A stretch of 64,000 nucleotides of DNA, taken from the NCBI RefSeq assembly GCF_028769735.1, contig NC_088171.1:128047533-128111532 (forward strand), written 5' to 3'. Each line of letters begins with the position of its first letter. Position 1 is the first letter of the stretch. The stretch comes from Zonotrichia leucophrys gambelii (taxonomy: Eukaryota; Chordata; Aves; Passeriformes; Passerellidae). Position numbers and translations under genes: made by a program. The notes under the pieces were generated by a model. It did no database searches. It was not told where the DNA came from and was given only the letters and a program-made list of their open reading frames with translations. Positions 22,201 through 37,200 of the stretch are shown here, one piece after another.

Positions 22201-25200
22201 TGATATATTCTTTGCATAATCTTCTAAAAGCCCTTTACTATCTAAATAAAGTTTAATTATTAAAATAGACTAATACTGACAGTATTCCTGTAAAGTATGT
22301 TGAGCAAGGTAGAAATGAAGCACAGAAAATACGTAGCTGTTTCATGGTTGTGTGTGCATAGAGTTTGTTGCTCCACATTTCTGATCCTATACTGTGCGAG
22401 TGAACCGGGGAATCTTGATTTGGTGTAATTTAAGGCAGAGTCAGTGTGGGAAAAGACAGGCTTATTAAAGGAATGCGAGGCAACAGGAGCATGACTTAAT
22501 GATCTGAACTCCTCTGCAGAGAAATCTCAATTCTCAGTGTAGGAAGATTAGTCTGGCCCTTAGAGGGAAGATAGAGAATGAAGAGTTGTCCTAAATTATT
22601 TAAATGCCAACAGCATCCTTCTGGGAAATACCCAGTTGCTGAGTTTTGTTATGGAAGTGGAAATAGGTTACTTTCAGAGCAGTGTCTGTTCTACTTTATT
22701 TAAAATTCCAGCTCTTGTCTGGTTTTACAGTTGTTACTAACAACTGATTTCCTCTCATCTGCTTGTTAGAAACACAGTCTATTGTATAGTTCAGCTGTGT
22801 TTAAGTGAGTGGATGCAGAGTGCTTTAAGAGTTCTAGTGATGATCTGCTGCTGCCGCTTAAAGAGCTCCTTCAGACCACAAACATTTTCTTGGAAGCAGA
22901 GGTAGAACATTCTTTATCATGGATTACTGTATTCTTTGTGGAATCTGTTACACTTAGTAACAAATCAACAATGAATCCCTATATGTTGGAATACATATAG
23001 AAATGTTTTGCCAAACGTAGAAATAGACCAAAGTGTTTGGAAGTTGTGGGGAGTGTGCAGATATGCACAGCTGAGTGATCCACAGGAAGTGAAGCTTGAA
23101 TGGATAGTTAAATTGTTGGGTAACAGTGAATATACTCAAACAACTGAAGTGTCTCTTGGAGGATGAGGTGAACTGGATGGACAAAGGAGCAAGCAGTTAT
23201 TACGTAACTTGACATTCAGTCGTCTGGTGTTTATCAGAATTCTGCTTGTCAGGGTTATCCACAGAGAGAGTTAATTTTTTTTTTAATATTATCCCATATA
23301 TTTTAATAAGTTCTTTTTAGGAAGCTGGATTGCAGAAAGAAATAGTTGTTTTAAAATACCCTTAGGAAGTTGATGACTTGTGTAAACAAGTAGTGAGAAT
23401 GTTTTTTGATCAAGAAAAGCATAGATCTGAACAGCTTGTGTCAAAGAGGTGAGGTGTAGTAGGTGTAGGGATAGCATACTGGAAGGTAATTATAAATATG
23501 AATGTAAGGGTATATGGTGATAAGCATTTTGGAAATACCTGTTAGATGGCATTCTCTTCTCCAAGGTGTTCATTCCTCTTACTATGTTTAAACCTCACTT
23601 CCTATTTGTGCTTTTGTCGTTGGAAGCCTGCCCTAGAGCAAATGTGTGTGTGTTTGTTTGTTTGTGTGTGTGTGTGTTTGTTATTCCTGGCTGCCTGCTC
23701 CCCCCCCCAGGAACTGATGGATGGTTTGGCAAGTTTCTTTGAACCTCCTTTCCTAGTTCTGCTGGTGGGATAGGCATGTGGGTGAACCTGAGAACAGGAG
23801 TATTAGAAATGGGCAGCCTCACGCTGGCCTTGTTGAAGCTGAGGGAGATGATATGGTTCTAAGTACAGCTGTGTTTCAGTGAAAGGAGGAAGCTTATTTC
23901 TTTGTCATTCATCTCCATAGGCTTTTCCGTGAAAAAGGGAGAGTGGGCCAATTCACACCTCTGTAAACCTATTTCAGCTATCTGACTCCTGAAAACCTCT
24001 TTGCTCTTTTGAATTGCAGTGAAATTGCCTCTAAAACATGATGGTTCAGTGTGCAATGTACCACCATATTTGAGTTAATTTTACCCTGAAATAAACATGT
24101 AACATGAATTTTATAGATGTTTCCAATTCTTTGCAAAGCACTTTGATAAAAATTATGGTTCTGCTGCCCAGGACTACGTGGATGTAGTTGACAGACAGAT
24201 GGGAATATCTGTGCATATTTAAGAAGGAAATCTGGATGGAGTTCAAATTTCATGTTACAGAAAAGAATGAAAGATTCTTGAAGGCTTAGAGCTACTGTAA
24301 TGTAATAAAATTTGGGGGTTTGTGGCCAATAAAATGTGAGACTTTCTCTTACCAACTACTGAGAGTAGGCACAGAAAGTGCTTTTAGGGTCATACAAACA
24401 AGCCTTCATTTGTAAGCGGTGGCATCTGTGAGTAACTGTGATCCTTAAGTTTCTGTGACAAATACTTGATATGTGGAAAGCCAAAACCAGAATCCATATA
24501 GCAAATTACTTGTGTGTCTACTTAAACACAGTTATAGATTTTCAGGGGTAATTTGTGAGTCTCAGGAATGTAGTTTGATAGTAGAAAATTACGTACTTAA
24601 GTGTTTTGAAACAGTTTGTTGTGTTCTCTTCAACCAATGTTAGGTATACTATGGCTGTCTTGAGCTTGAGCGATACTCTACTGAACTGCAGTAGAGTACA
24701 GCTCAAACTGTCTATCCAGTGAGATGCTTATCTAGCTCTACAGAAAGGATTTTATTTTTCTTTATTTTGCAATTGTGGAGTCATCGTACTATCCAACACT
24801 CATGTTTGTAGTGACTAATAATAGAAGATTATATTTATCTTTTCTAACTACTGGGAACCCCCATGGCAAGAGGCTGTGGTACCCTGCAGTCCTGCGCAAT
24901 AAGAGAAACAGTATTCTGGCTGTCAGAAGTGCACTTGTTTTTAGTGCATGTAAAGGTGGTAATGTTAACTGTGCTTATCTTAGAATTACTGTATTAGAAG
25001 TGTTTTCACGTACTCTCTCTTGTCTCTGTTACTACCTCCAGGACAATCAATGTAATTCAGGATTTCCAAACGTTTCCTGAAAGGGACAAGCCTTTCCCTT
25101 TGGTGCTCAGAATTTTGTACTTTTTTCTCAGTGACTTGGGAGAGAGCGGGAAGGTGAAGCGCAATGAGGGGATGGTTGTTAGTACAGGATAGCTGTGTGT

Positions 25201-28200
25201 CAGTTCTGTTTCACTTGGCTTTACTCTGTTGTTGTTCTGTATTTCTTTAGTCCCGATAGCTTTATCACTTATGAACATTACTCAAGGCTAGTCATTCTTT
25301 CCTTTGTGCTTCCCATCACCTGGGTAGTTCTGTCCATGGGAAACACAAAGTCATCATATGTGCTTTCTTTAACCCCACCTATCTCTGCTGTGCTTCCTGT
25401 AAAGCACAGCCATTTGATTATGTTTTGGAACATGGTGGGCTGAGATTTCCAGTTTTTACAGAGCAATGAGGTCTGTGGAGCAAGAGTTGTTTTTCTTGTT
25501 TGTGCAGTTCCTGACACAATAAAGCTATAATAATGAGAAAAGCTTATTTTACTGTTACAGGAAAAATAGCCATGCAGTGATATGTTACTGTATCATGAGC
25601 CAAGTAAAGAAAACTCCAAATTTATCACAAATTTATTTTGAAAATTTATTTCTAAGATACTCCGTGGTGTTTGAAATAAAACAAGTGTACTCATGCTCAT
25701 GTGTGAGGTACAGCACCAGCATTATTCTTGCAGGACAAGAATCACAGGATTTATAGCAAATAGCATGGAAGGGAAGGAGGAAGAAAGGAAAAGATCTTTT
25801 CAAAGAGAGGGAGAGAATTTGGGTCTTAGTGATATGCATCTATTTGTCTATTGATTTAAAATTTTTTTGAATACATATAGACAGTTTCCAGACTTCTAAA
25901 AAATTATCCATGAGGCTCTCAGGACTTTCCTATTTGGAATCAATGACTTGAATTAATGCAGTAGCTGTAGTGGAGTTTTCTCAAACAAGAATATAGATCT
26001 TGCATAAAACACTGCAGACAAAATAATTTTTACTAAATCATAAATTTTATTCGCCATTTCCCTTATCATGTTTGCTTTGATGGATCAAGTCTATTTGAAC
26101 AAAAGAATCTAGGATGCCCTGCACAGAATACTTTCATGGGTGCTGAGTGTATCCATTTAAGTATGTGCACACATGTTAATGTTAGGAGTATGCTTTAGCA
26201 ATTTCAAGATCTGATTCTTATTTAAAGAAGCTACTAATCTGGGTAAAATCATGTCTTGCAGGCCATCTATCTTCTATTAATGTCTTGTCTTTTTTTACTT
26301 GTTGCCATTCACAGTAGGTTTTGAGGAATGCAGTATGTTATGACCATCAAGTTGTAGCAAGTTCATCTCTAATTCTTCCTGAGTCCTGAGGATATTTAAT
26401 AAGCAGCACTGTTTAGACAACTCTAGAAAGTTAGTGTAGCTAATTAATAACCTTTCCTATCATAGCAATTGAAATTTCCCAGCTGACACTGTTAGAGCAA
26501 GAGCTGTGTCAATTCAATGGCTTTTCCGTAGTGAGAACAGAAGCTCCTGTGGTTGTCTTTAAACTCAGTGACATCTCCACGTCTGTCTGCTGTAACTAGA
26601 GTAGATCAAATAGCTCGTAATAAATAATGAAATTAATTTTGCACAAGGTTGTTTGCATGCGATTAACAAAAAGTATTGTTTCTCACATGTTGAAGGGACA
26701 GGGAAAAAAGGTGCATTGCCTTAGATGCAATGCACTCCCTTTCCCCCTTTGGTTGTGCCTTTTACACTGGGTGCACAATGGGTGCAGGGTTACACTGTGC
26801 AATGTTACTTCTACATTTTAATTAGTTCAGTGAAGCATTAACAAGGGACCAAGAGTATGTCTTGTGTTACTGGAAGGGAGCTGGGCAGACAGCGTGACAC
26901 TTGGTTTAAGTTCAGTTTCAGTGTCAATAGATGCGTGGGGTCTAAAAACTCCAGGTACCACACTATGCATAAACAAGTCTGCACAAGTGTTTGCAAGGTC
27001 TGTAATTTCAGTGAACTTTTTCATACATTAAAGGAAATGAGTTTTCTTGGGAACTTTACAGTGCTTTTTAATTCTATCAGTAAGAAAACAAAACACATTA
27101 AAAAGTAAAAAAGTTGTCAAAATCAAAGTTCTATTTTTAGTAATAATAGGAAGAAGGAAAGAAAACAGTTTTATCTTTCAAGTGAGGATATTTTTCTTCG
27201 ATGCAATAAACATGCAGTGTTTTTATGATTTTTATATTTGATATATGTGCAAAATGTGCTGTAAATGTACTGTTGCTTCATTGCCCTTCCTAGTAAACTG
27301 CTTGCTTTCAAGTCACTTATGCCACTGCATTCATCTGGGATGTGTTGTAATTAATTCTAACTTATTGTTACTGTCATAAAGGTGGAGTTAAAGCTCAGCA
27401 GCACTATACTACTGATTCCAGTATTCCCTGGTTTGCTCAGGCCAATGTTCCAAAAAGAATATAGCAGATCTGGAAATTACGGTTTGATTTCTCAATCCCT
27501 TATTTTTGCCTCTATCAGAACTATGAAATTTTCTCCTTGATCTCTGTCTGGATTGTGATATCTTCGACTTTCTGCTGAATAAAGGCTTGAAATAAATTGA
27601 TGTTATAACTTTATTTTATTAATCCACTTAGAATTCTGAATATTGAAACTATTATTCTCTAGATGTATCTTAGGCCTTTTTTTTTTTGGCACATGACATG
27701 TAGGCTCACTAGTAAATGTGCAGCAGTAGAGCAGTGTTTTCCTTCTTTTCAAAAACCCTTGTGATTCTCCCCCACCCTCCAATATCAAGTACTCCTACAC
27801 TATTTCAGTCTTTTTTGGAAAAAAAATCAGTTGTAAATTTGAGTCATACTGTAGTCTGGAACCAGAAGCTTGGATGTTTTGTGGGTTCCTGGTAGAGATT
27901 CATGGAGTAATAGGAGATTATATTTTCAAGCTTATAAGTTTTTGATGGTTGCAGTTATTATTTATGAATTATTATTTAATTTCTTCTGTTAGCATTTTTT
28001 TCAGGATGGCACAGGCCCAGATTGTGAGAGGAAAAGAGGATAACCAGCAGTATTTTATTTCAAGAATATAGGACCTGATGAAGTCCTTTTGTTAGCATCT
28101 AACTTGGGACAGAGTAGTGAAATCTTCTTTTTGTTTGTATATGGTTATGGGGTTTTGATTTAATTTTTTAAAATACAATACACCAGCTCTGCATAGCTTG

Positions 28201-31200
28201 TGTGCTAGCATTTGTTCCTGTACTTACAAAGAGTCAAGATGAGAAATAATTTAGCATGATGTAAAAACAAAACCAATTTTTTTCACTGCAGCCGTAATTT
28301 AAAGAAACCAGTAGGCAAAAGTACGAAGCATGTGAAGAGTATGAATCAAATTTGCATTGCTCTTCCCTCTACTGTATAAGCACTGTGCAGCCCACACATC
28401 AAAATTTTCCCCTAGTCTGGCACTTCTCAAATGTGACGTAGTTTAAATTCTGAAATGGGGTTTTAGAAAAGGATAGCTATAGCCATTGAACACGTACAAG
28501 TGGGCTAAGCAGTTCTTTCATAACTGTGTTTTAATATTTTAAATAGCTGTTTAAAATAGCTAGAAACTTGGGGTTTTTCTATTTTTTTAAGTAATATAGC
28601 AGTGGAAGTTTCCAAATAGGAGGGCAAAGTGTTAGATTCAAATTAGTGATAGGGTCTAATCAATTAAGAATAGGCTTCTAACCCTCATAATGGACATAGC
28701 TCATTTAAGGATGGGTAGGCAGTATGGTCTCTCTTGCTTCCCCTGCTAGTTTGGATCTACTCCTTTCTCCTCTGATTTCCTCACTTTTTTCATTGAGATT
28801 TAGTTGTAATTTAGGTGACTGAATTCACTGTTTGAATTGTTTGATTTTGGTTTAATAATCTGGGTTTTTTTCTACTCTGTCTGATGCAAAGTTAGATTAC
28901 CACCTGAGAACATGTAGAGCCTTCAGGCAGTGGTCAGTCAGGTAACCTCCCTTATACCTGGCAGGGCAGAAGTCGGGTAGGGTGTGACATGAATAGAGCT
29001 ACTTATGTACTTTAAATCAGGAATCTTGTTGAAGCTGAGCCAGTGTCTCCGCTAGATTTTCAATTTCCACTGCTTGCTGCCAAGTATATTAGAGCAGCCT
29101 ATAAATAGTTTGTGGAATTTTTGACTGAGAATAAAAAATAATGTCAGGTTGTTTTCTGTCTCTGCCTTTTAAAACAACAACTGAGCAGCCTTAACTGTTT
29201 TGTTTTGGGGTTTTTTTTGTTCTGAAACTTTCACACAAAAATCCCACAGTCAAATCAGTTTAGCTGCTACTTTAAAAGTATGTATTTTAATGGTAGCAGA
29301 CTCAAAATACAAAGAAGAGTGGAAAGTGACTTAGACACAAGAATGTGAATCATTTGTAGACTGCAGCATCTTCCAGATGTTTGCATGATGTTTCCTGATG
29401 GTGCTTTGGACTCTGTTTTGAGACTTAAGCGTCATCTGGATGGCAGCATGTATGTGAAATTTGTATTATGCTAACATCACAGATGATAGGGAATTTTATA
29501 CAGTTTCTTATGTGTGTTGCAATGGCATTCACAAATGGTGTAATATTGGTGAATAATGTATGCAGTGCCTAGTGAATCCAGAATGAGAACTTGTGTAGTT
29601 TACCCTGAATGGCTTAGAGGCTGAGCTTATTCCTAAAATTGAGCTGGAGCCTCCCTGCAGCTGTGGTGAGTAGAGGACGTGCTTGGGGTTTGTCTTGGTG
29701 GATCCCACAGCCTGGCAAGAGGGGATTTGAGGAGCAAAACGAGTTATGCTGAAGACACAAGTTTGTGCTAGGTATGTTTCTAAAGGGTTTTTCTTGGACT
29801 AGATCTAGTGTGGCCCAGAAAACTCGGTATCCCTTACAAATAGGAGCATATTCTCTAAAAGAAATCCAGTTTACTGGTTCCAGGGCCCCAGTGTAATGTG
29901 CATGAAAGAACAGGAAGTGGAGCAGACCAGGACATGCAGAAACATGTCCCTTACCTGAAACAAAATACTAATATAGACAAATCCCACGTTCACACCATAA
30001 AACTATCAGGAATAAAGAATGTATTATGTTTTGGTAGAGAAACTAGTAGATTTGTAATTTGTAAATTCAAAGCATTTACTGATGTACAAACTTAGATTTT
30101 TAGAGTATGGATTGTAATAGTCAATTTTCTAAGAAAGAATGCAGACTTTTTTTAGATTTGGAGGTAATTACAATGTTAAGAAACGTGAAAGTAGGAGGAC
30201 ATTTGTCTTTGTAGATTTTTAGTTCGGTGTTACAAATCATGAAATATCATCATAGAATGGCCTGTGCTATTAAAGGACCGTCTATTTCACCTGCTGTAGG
30301 CAGGGGACTTTCCACTAGACCAGGTTGCTTTAGGCCCCATCCAACATGACCCTGAACACTTCCAGGGATGGGGCATTTTTATGGAGAGAATACATCTCTG
30401 TTCTTCACCAGCCTCACAGCAAAGAATTTCCTCCTGGTATCCAAACTAAGCCTGCTCTCTTTTGGTGTAGTCATTCCCCTTGTCCTGTCACTGCAGGCCC
30501 TCTCCAGCTCTCCTATAGGCCAGCTTTAGGCACTGAAGTAACCACAGCTGAATAACCACAGCTCTCACTCAGCCTTTCCTCACAGGAGAGGTGCTCCAGC
30601 CCTCTGATCACCTTTGTGGCCCTGCTTATGGCAATAAAAGTAGATGTGATGTTCATTCAAGTGCTGATTAACTTTTGAGCTTAGGCTTTTTAGAGCAAAT
30701 GTGGATTTGGAAGCTTCATGACTGTTTTATTCATCAAAAAATAAATTAAGACCCGTTTTTCAAAAGTGTCATGCAATTACATGTTGTACAAAAAGTTCCT
30801 CGGAGAAAAGGAAAGGACAAGGTGAGAGAGTGATTAATAGAAGACAGTGTTAGACAAGTTTTGAATGTGCAGTGCAGACTTTCAGCAGCACCATTCCTAT
30901 TATTTTGTACCCAGGAATAATTGTCTAAGCACGAAATGGTGGATACTGGTTGTTGCAAAAGGTAAAAAAAAAAAAGTCTAAAATTATTCCATTGCAGAAT
31001 TGATCCTTTAGTTTTTGTCTTAGTTTACTGAATAAAGTTGCATCACAGTTGGTCTAAAATGAAAATGGTGCCACGTAAAATAATAGCATTGAGTACTGTA
31101 AGCAAATTCTGTGCTTTATCTGCTTTTACATTGAAATTGTATGTGCTTATTTCTGGATTGTGTATTGTTAAACATTTAAATAAGCACTGTTTCAGTATTG

Positions 31201-34200
31201 TTTCATCTGTTAGTCATTTTTATTCTTAATTAGAGAAATTACCTATGTCACTGTAGTGTTTGCATATACAACACTTTCTCATTTTTCTGAACATTGGCTT
31301 TCACTCTTAGAAATTTTAGATATATTAACTGTATCCTCTTTGTGGCAAGTGTTCTTCTGTTACTGGAACCTGCAATAAAGGTTGTCACTGTTGCTCTGCA
31401 TGCCTTCAGTAGAAAATCCTGACTGATGCCTATATGGCAGTGTTTCTGTATATTTCATGTGTAATTTTATATTAAAATAAATGGTTGTTTAATCCATCCC
31501 TCACATAAAGGATACTTGGCATCTTGCTCCACATTTGAAATTGATTTACAAATCATCACCTGAAATTCTGATAGCTCCAGTACTTAACCCTAAGGAAATA
31601 AGGGGAAAAAAAAGTAAAACTAACTAGTTAATGCCAAACGGTTGATTTAAAAATAAATAATATAAAATTTATCAGTAACTCTTCTAGAGATTCCTCAGCT
31701 ACACTGGAGATTATTGATCAGTTAATTCCTGAAAGTACTATCCCTTCAGTATCATCCCTTCTCATGATACTTTTTAAATTGCTTTCTGTGATGAGTTGCA
31801 TGTTGCCCTTTGTCAAGGAAATAAGCAGCAGCTGGGTGTAGGACAAAAACTAATGATCAAAGTGCAATACACAATGTAAAAAGTCAGTGAAGACAGGAAA
31901 ATATGAGATTACTGTGATTTGTGAATCTTATTCCAAGTAGTTGATCCAAATACATATTGGTGCACAAGCTAATTTTATTTCATGCATATATTTAATGGAA
32001 GGGATGTAGTGATTGCAAACTAAACCGTCAGAAGGCAGAAAATAGTAGAATGGTGGTACCTGTAAAAGCTGGGACAGGTATTGTAGAAATTTGGGAATGA
32101 TCCTGCTAATTTGCATTTCTATTGGATCTGGAGATATTACAAATAGTTGCCTGACTTGAGTGGACTGTATGTTCTGAGCTGTGCTCCACCTTAGTTTCAA
32201 GCATTCCTGGTAGCAATAACTCCATATTTCACAGACTGTTCTGGGGGGGGGGGGGTAAGTTTCAAACTGATAGACTGTTCTTTTTTTTTTTTTCCCCTTT
32301 TGCTCCACTGTTTTCTTCACTTTCAGTTCCTTCACTCATGTAAATTGAAGTGCACATGTGCTCTTCCTGTCTTCTCAGGAAGAGAAAATTTGAATTTCTG
32401 TATTTTGATTTAGCAGTGGTTGGAGAACACATGGTGCACAAATAGAAAAGAAACTACAGGAGAAACTTAATTTTATAGACTGAGTTATAAATGAGGGAAA
32501 AACACATCTAGTCCTTTTTGCATGCTCATGTCCATCTGAGATTACAGAAAGTATTTCTTTCATTTGGTACTTTCAGTATACTGAATACTGATCCTTCTGC
32601 AGTGCAGGAGAGCTTGGCAGCAGTATGGCCATGTACCGATGCATGTGTAGCTTTTGGCTGTGGATACAGCTTTAAATTCCTTCAGCTGATGCATTTTATT
32701 CTAAATGCACATTAGTTTAACAAATATAAGGAAAGTGTTCAAGAGATGAGGTTGTAAATAATGGGTCAAAAGACTGAGAAGGCTCCTAACTGATTGGTTT
32801 TTTTGGCTCATTAAATGCAGGTGGCCCACGAGTAAGTAATTCAATAAAGTATTTTGGGTTACACACCAAACTAAGGCTTTTATCATAGAATGGTTTGTGT
32901 TGGAAGGAACCTTTATAGATCATGTAGTTTATCTGAAGAGTAGTAGTACTTGTTTTTCTGTTGGTCTTCCACCTGCCCTGCTCTGAGCTGTAACATCATA
33001 ACCATGGATTAACCTTAGGCGTGGTAGGCAGGCAGTGGCCTTTGCCTCTTTTCTCCCGCAGGCTTGGCAGAGGAGCCTGACTGAGGCTCAGCAGGACACA
33101 TGGCATCTTCAGTGGAAGCTTGTTTCTGTTTCTGCTCAGCTCTGCTTAGGTGTTTGCAGGAAATGGGCCACTGGCATAAAATGTGCTATCAAAAAGGGTC
33201 ATTCCAAGAAGGCATCATAGATTTACCAGCTACAGTAATCTGTAGATGAAGAAGGTTATTTTTATTTTTTGTACTCAGTAGTCAAAGTACCATTGCTAAG
33301 TGGTTTTTTAGGAAGGTGATATGGGAGGCAGCACCAGTTTGTTCTTGAAAGCATATAGTGATCTTATTTTGGTCAATAAGAAGCATAACTTAGTGAAGAA
33401 TAATGCAGGGTAACTTCAGGACAAGGGACAGTTTTGTAAGGTACAGGGTGAGAAGAAATTTTGGGGTAGGATGAAGAAAGGATGTTTGGTTGTGAAATGC
33501 ATTGTCTAAAGTAAAGCAAGTTGAACACTTATCATGATAAATGGTGTTTAGAAACACATAATATACAGGAACTGTTGTTGATCTCTTGCCCTTGATAATT
33601 GTGATTCAAGAAAAATACCCTGTCCAGACTGCTTATGTAGCATTCATTAAGAGGTACCACTGTACCTTTTAACTCAAGGTAGTTTAGAAAAAACTCTCTC
33701 CTCATAGCTGTTCAGTTACAGCACTTCTTCAATTTGTACAACTCTATTTATAGGGGGTTGTAATTTGGCTGTTGAGGATAATGGCACAGGCTTAATCTTG
33801 ATACAGAGGAATTTAGCTTCAACAGAGATAGGTGTATGTGATTTTTCTTGGTGAACAGTAACTACTTAGTGTAACAGCAGAAATAAAGGTGACTTAAATA
33901 GCCTTTGCTACTATGATTTTTTTTTCTTTTAATTTTTTCATTTCAACAATCAATTTTTCTGTAAAACGCCATCTGGATTTAATTCAGTCTCAAGATACAT
34001 GATGTTATTTCAAACTGAAGTTATAGAGTTTGATTTTACAATCACAGTGGACAAAGTTGCATGTACCAGATCTTTGTGTGTGCTTTTGCACTATTTATCA
34101 TTTCAGTGTATTATATTAGTATCACTAATTTTAGCCAATCTGAAATCAAAACTGCTTCATTTAAGAGTCATTATTTGCTGTCTCAAATACATCAGCATTT

Positions 34201-37200
34201 AGGTAAACTTGTTCTTTGTTCAAATCCTTCAAGTTCACCTATATATATGTATTTATATATCTGGAGAGCAGAAGGTTGCCTTGTTTAATCTGAATATTTT
34301 GACTAAGGAACACTTAACTATAGGAGGGTGGAGATTAGTGGGGGTCTGTTTGGTTATGCTTTTTGTAAATGCATGAATTTGGATACAAATCAAAGGAGTA
34401 GCTCATATCAGGAGTGTTGGCTTAGTTTTATGCTCTGAAGAAATATCTACATAATCCTTTGAGTCTGATACTCATCCCATTTTGAGAGAGCTGTGCTGCA
34501 TAGGCTGTGGGGAAAGATGGATGCAGGGGTGTAACACCCTAAAATGAAGGCTGCTGCATTGTGGTTAGCCTCCAGAGTGAGGCTCAGCATCACTGCTACT
34601 GTCTGGGTTTCAAATATATAGAACTTGGCAGTTGATTTTTTCAAACATGTCATGTTTTTCTAGTGTGAAAGCATTCTTTTCCTTTGCTCTTTAGTTGAAG
34701 TGTTTGCTGCTGCAACATTTTCTTTGCTGCCAGCCCACTCCCCAGGCCTGTATTTAATCTCCTACCTGTGATGAAATTCAGAAGTAGTTAATGAGTCAAA
34801 TACCTTCCAAGGCTATGGGTGTTATCTTTTGCATAGTTCTGTTCACCTCTCCAGATTACATGTAGGAGTCTTGGACCAGGATATTGGGAACTGATGTTTT
34901 GACAGTGCCAGGATTTTCTGGGTGGGGTATGAGGTGTTTGCCATAGTTTCATCTGGATTTGTAGGGGAGAAATTCCCCAACTGCTAGAAAACCTGAAAGC
35001 AGACCTAGTGTAATCTTACTTGCTTCTGTGGTCAGTCAACTGTGAGACATGAATCAAAAGGAATTAATTCAAGTGTCTGTGAAGCTACTTGTCTGTCTCT
35101 GCCTGCTCCTTAGATGAGGTGACATTGCAGCCCAGAGGATTTGAGTGGAACAGAAAAAAGTGGTGGAGGTCAAAAGGTCTGGCTTTTGCCAGTGCTGTGC
35201 TGTGAAAGTAAAATAAAATTTTATGGATACATCTGTTAGAATGGGTGAACAACTTTGAACATAACCATTCTTCCTTTGAACATTTGGGAGATTTTTAAAT
35301 TTGTTGAAGACAGAAAGGTACCTCAAATGTTGGAGGTTGTTCCATGCTGTAAAACATTCTATCAAGAGTCCAACTCATTTAGTGACAAGCTGGGTGTGTT
35401 TTTTTGTATTGCAGTCAAGCAGTCTTCAGAGATATTACCATGAATGGTGGCAACAAACTCATGTGCACCTCAGTAGAAAGCCATTAAAAGCACTTTCCAT
35501 AATTTTGCTTAACCTATAGGCTACCAGTAGTTTAAAATTTCATATTCTGTTTATGAATTTATTTTGTTTTGTTTAGAAGAAGTATATTAAATGCTTGAAT
35601 GCTTGATTTTATCTTGATCCTTATCCACTTGAATTTTTTTTAATTTACGTGCAGTTGCTGACCATATCTTAAGCTGCAGGGCTAAAGTTGACATATCTTT
35701 CTGTTTTGTATTTGTACTGTGTTTATAAAAGGATGTGAATAAAGTGGGTATAGTCCTGGTTACACAAGTGATGGAAGATGTTGATTTTAAAGAAAACAAT
35801 CCTAGTTTTTCACAGGCAGCACAGAAGGCAGGATCTTTTTGGTGTGTAGCTTCCAGTGCTGTGCTGTCAAGACTCCTATAACTGATATGGACCAATCTAG
35901 TGCTGAGTTTTGTTAGGTAACAACTGCTTCAGTTTAAAACTTGAGGTTGAAATGGGCATAAATAGCAAATATTTCTTTAGGACATAAAGAAATATAAAAA
36001 CTTACTGTTGACCTAGGAAATTTTATTTTATATATTCATATTCTGCTGTGTTAAGTAGATTAACAGGAATTTCAAAGATAATTATGTTCCCATGTCTTAA
36101 TGGAAGTTACTGATCTGTTACCTGATATATTGGTCTTCTAGAAGGCTAACTTTAAAAGGAACTATGTGATTATTTGTTGAGATCATACAAGGATCACCGC
36201 CTAAAAATTTCATGAGGTTGTCAGCAGTTAGTAACATTTAAATGGCATATGAACACACTGTTTCAATGATAGTTTTCAATAAAAGAGGAAGTAATAATCT
36301 GAAAGATTCCTCATCTTTAATGTAATGAAAGTTTAGTGGTAGTTTATTTTTTTAAAAAGACCAAAGACCTTATTTCGATACTGTAGTACTTGGATCTGAG
36401 TTTAAGCTTCATCATCACACATTAGTGCCACTTCTGATTAGTCATTGAAGTTAGTTTGACAATAAATATGACAACTTTTTATCTCAAGAGATTAATTGTT
36501 TGATTGTAAAGCATATTTGGATGGAAAATATTCAAGTGTTCTCTCTAGGTATTCAAGATTAAATTCTTCCTTTGAACATTTGGGAGATTTAAGTTTTCTT
36601 AACCCATTAATTCTGAGTCAACACACAGAGGATTTCGATGCAAGTTCCCATTTTAGAATGCTTCTCATTATTACTGATTTATAGTTTTTGTCAGTCTTTG
36701 ATACATATATACTTTGTTTTGTTTTCCATCACGTCAGTATTATGTCAGTCTTTTCATGTTTCATTGTATTTTTATCAGAACTGATTTCATTAGTATTCTG
36801 GGGTTTTTGTTTTACTGGTCTTTGCGTACAGGCAGCTTGTCAGGAATTCATATTCTGGGAGCATCAATGATGTGCTCAAATACTGACTGTCTTCAATGTA
36901 ATTACTTCTGGGTTATTCATATTTCTAGATGTTTGTGAGTTCCTTCTTTTTTTGTCATGATACTCATTTTCAGTGTTCAATAACAACTGCAGATATAACT
37001 GTATGTGCTAATGCCCCTTTTTAAAAGTAAAAAGGTGAATAATCCCTGGTGTACTTGAAAGATGAAATGTCAGCGAGTTATTTTTAGGTTAGACAAGAGG
37101 TTCTGAAATGTGTTAATGTTTTCTTTATGCTGATGGAAATAGTGGAAAACAAAACAATCAGAAATATGCTTCTGTGTAATTAGTTCCAAGTAAAATAATT

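Noticed and set aside
24666..24706. Possible microRNA precursor
   Set aside because: The stem has only 16 pairs with a 2x2 mismatch and a 5-nt loop, shorter than a usual pre-miRNA. Recorded only as a hairpin.
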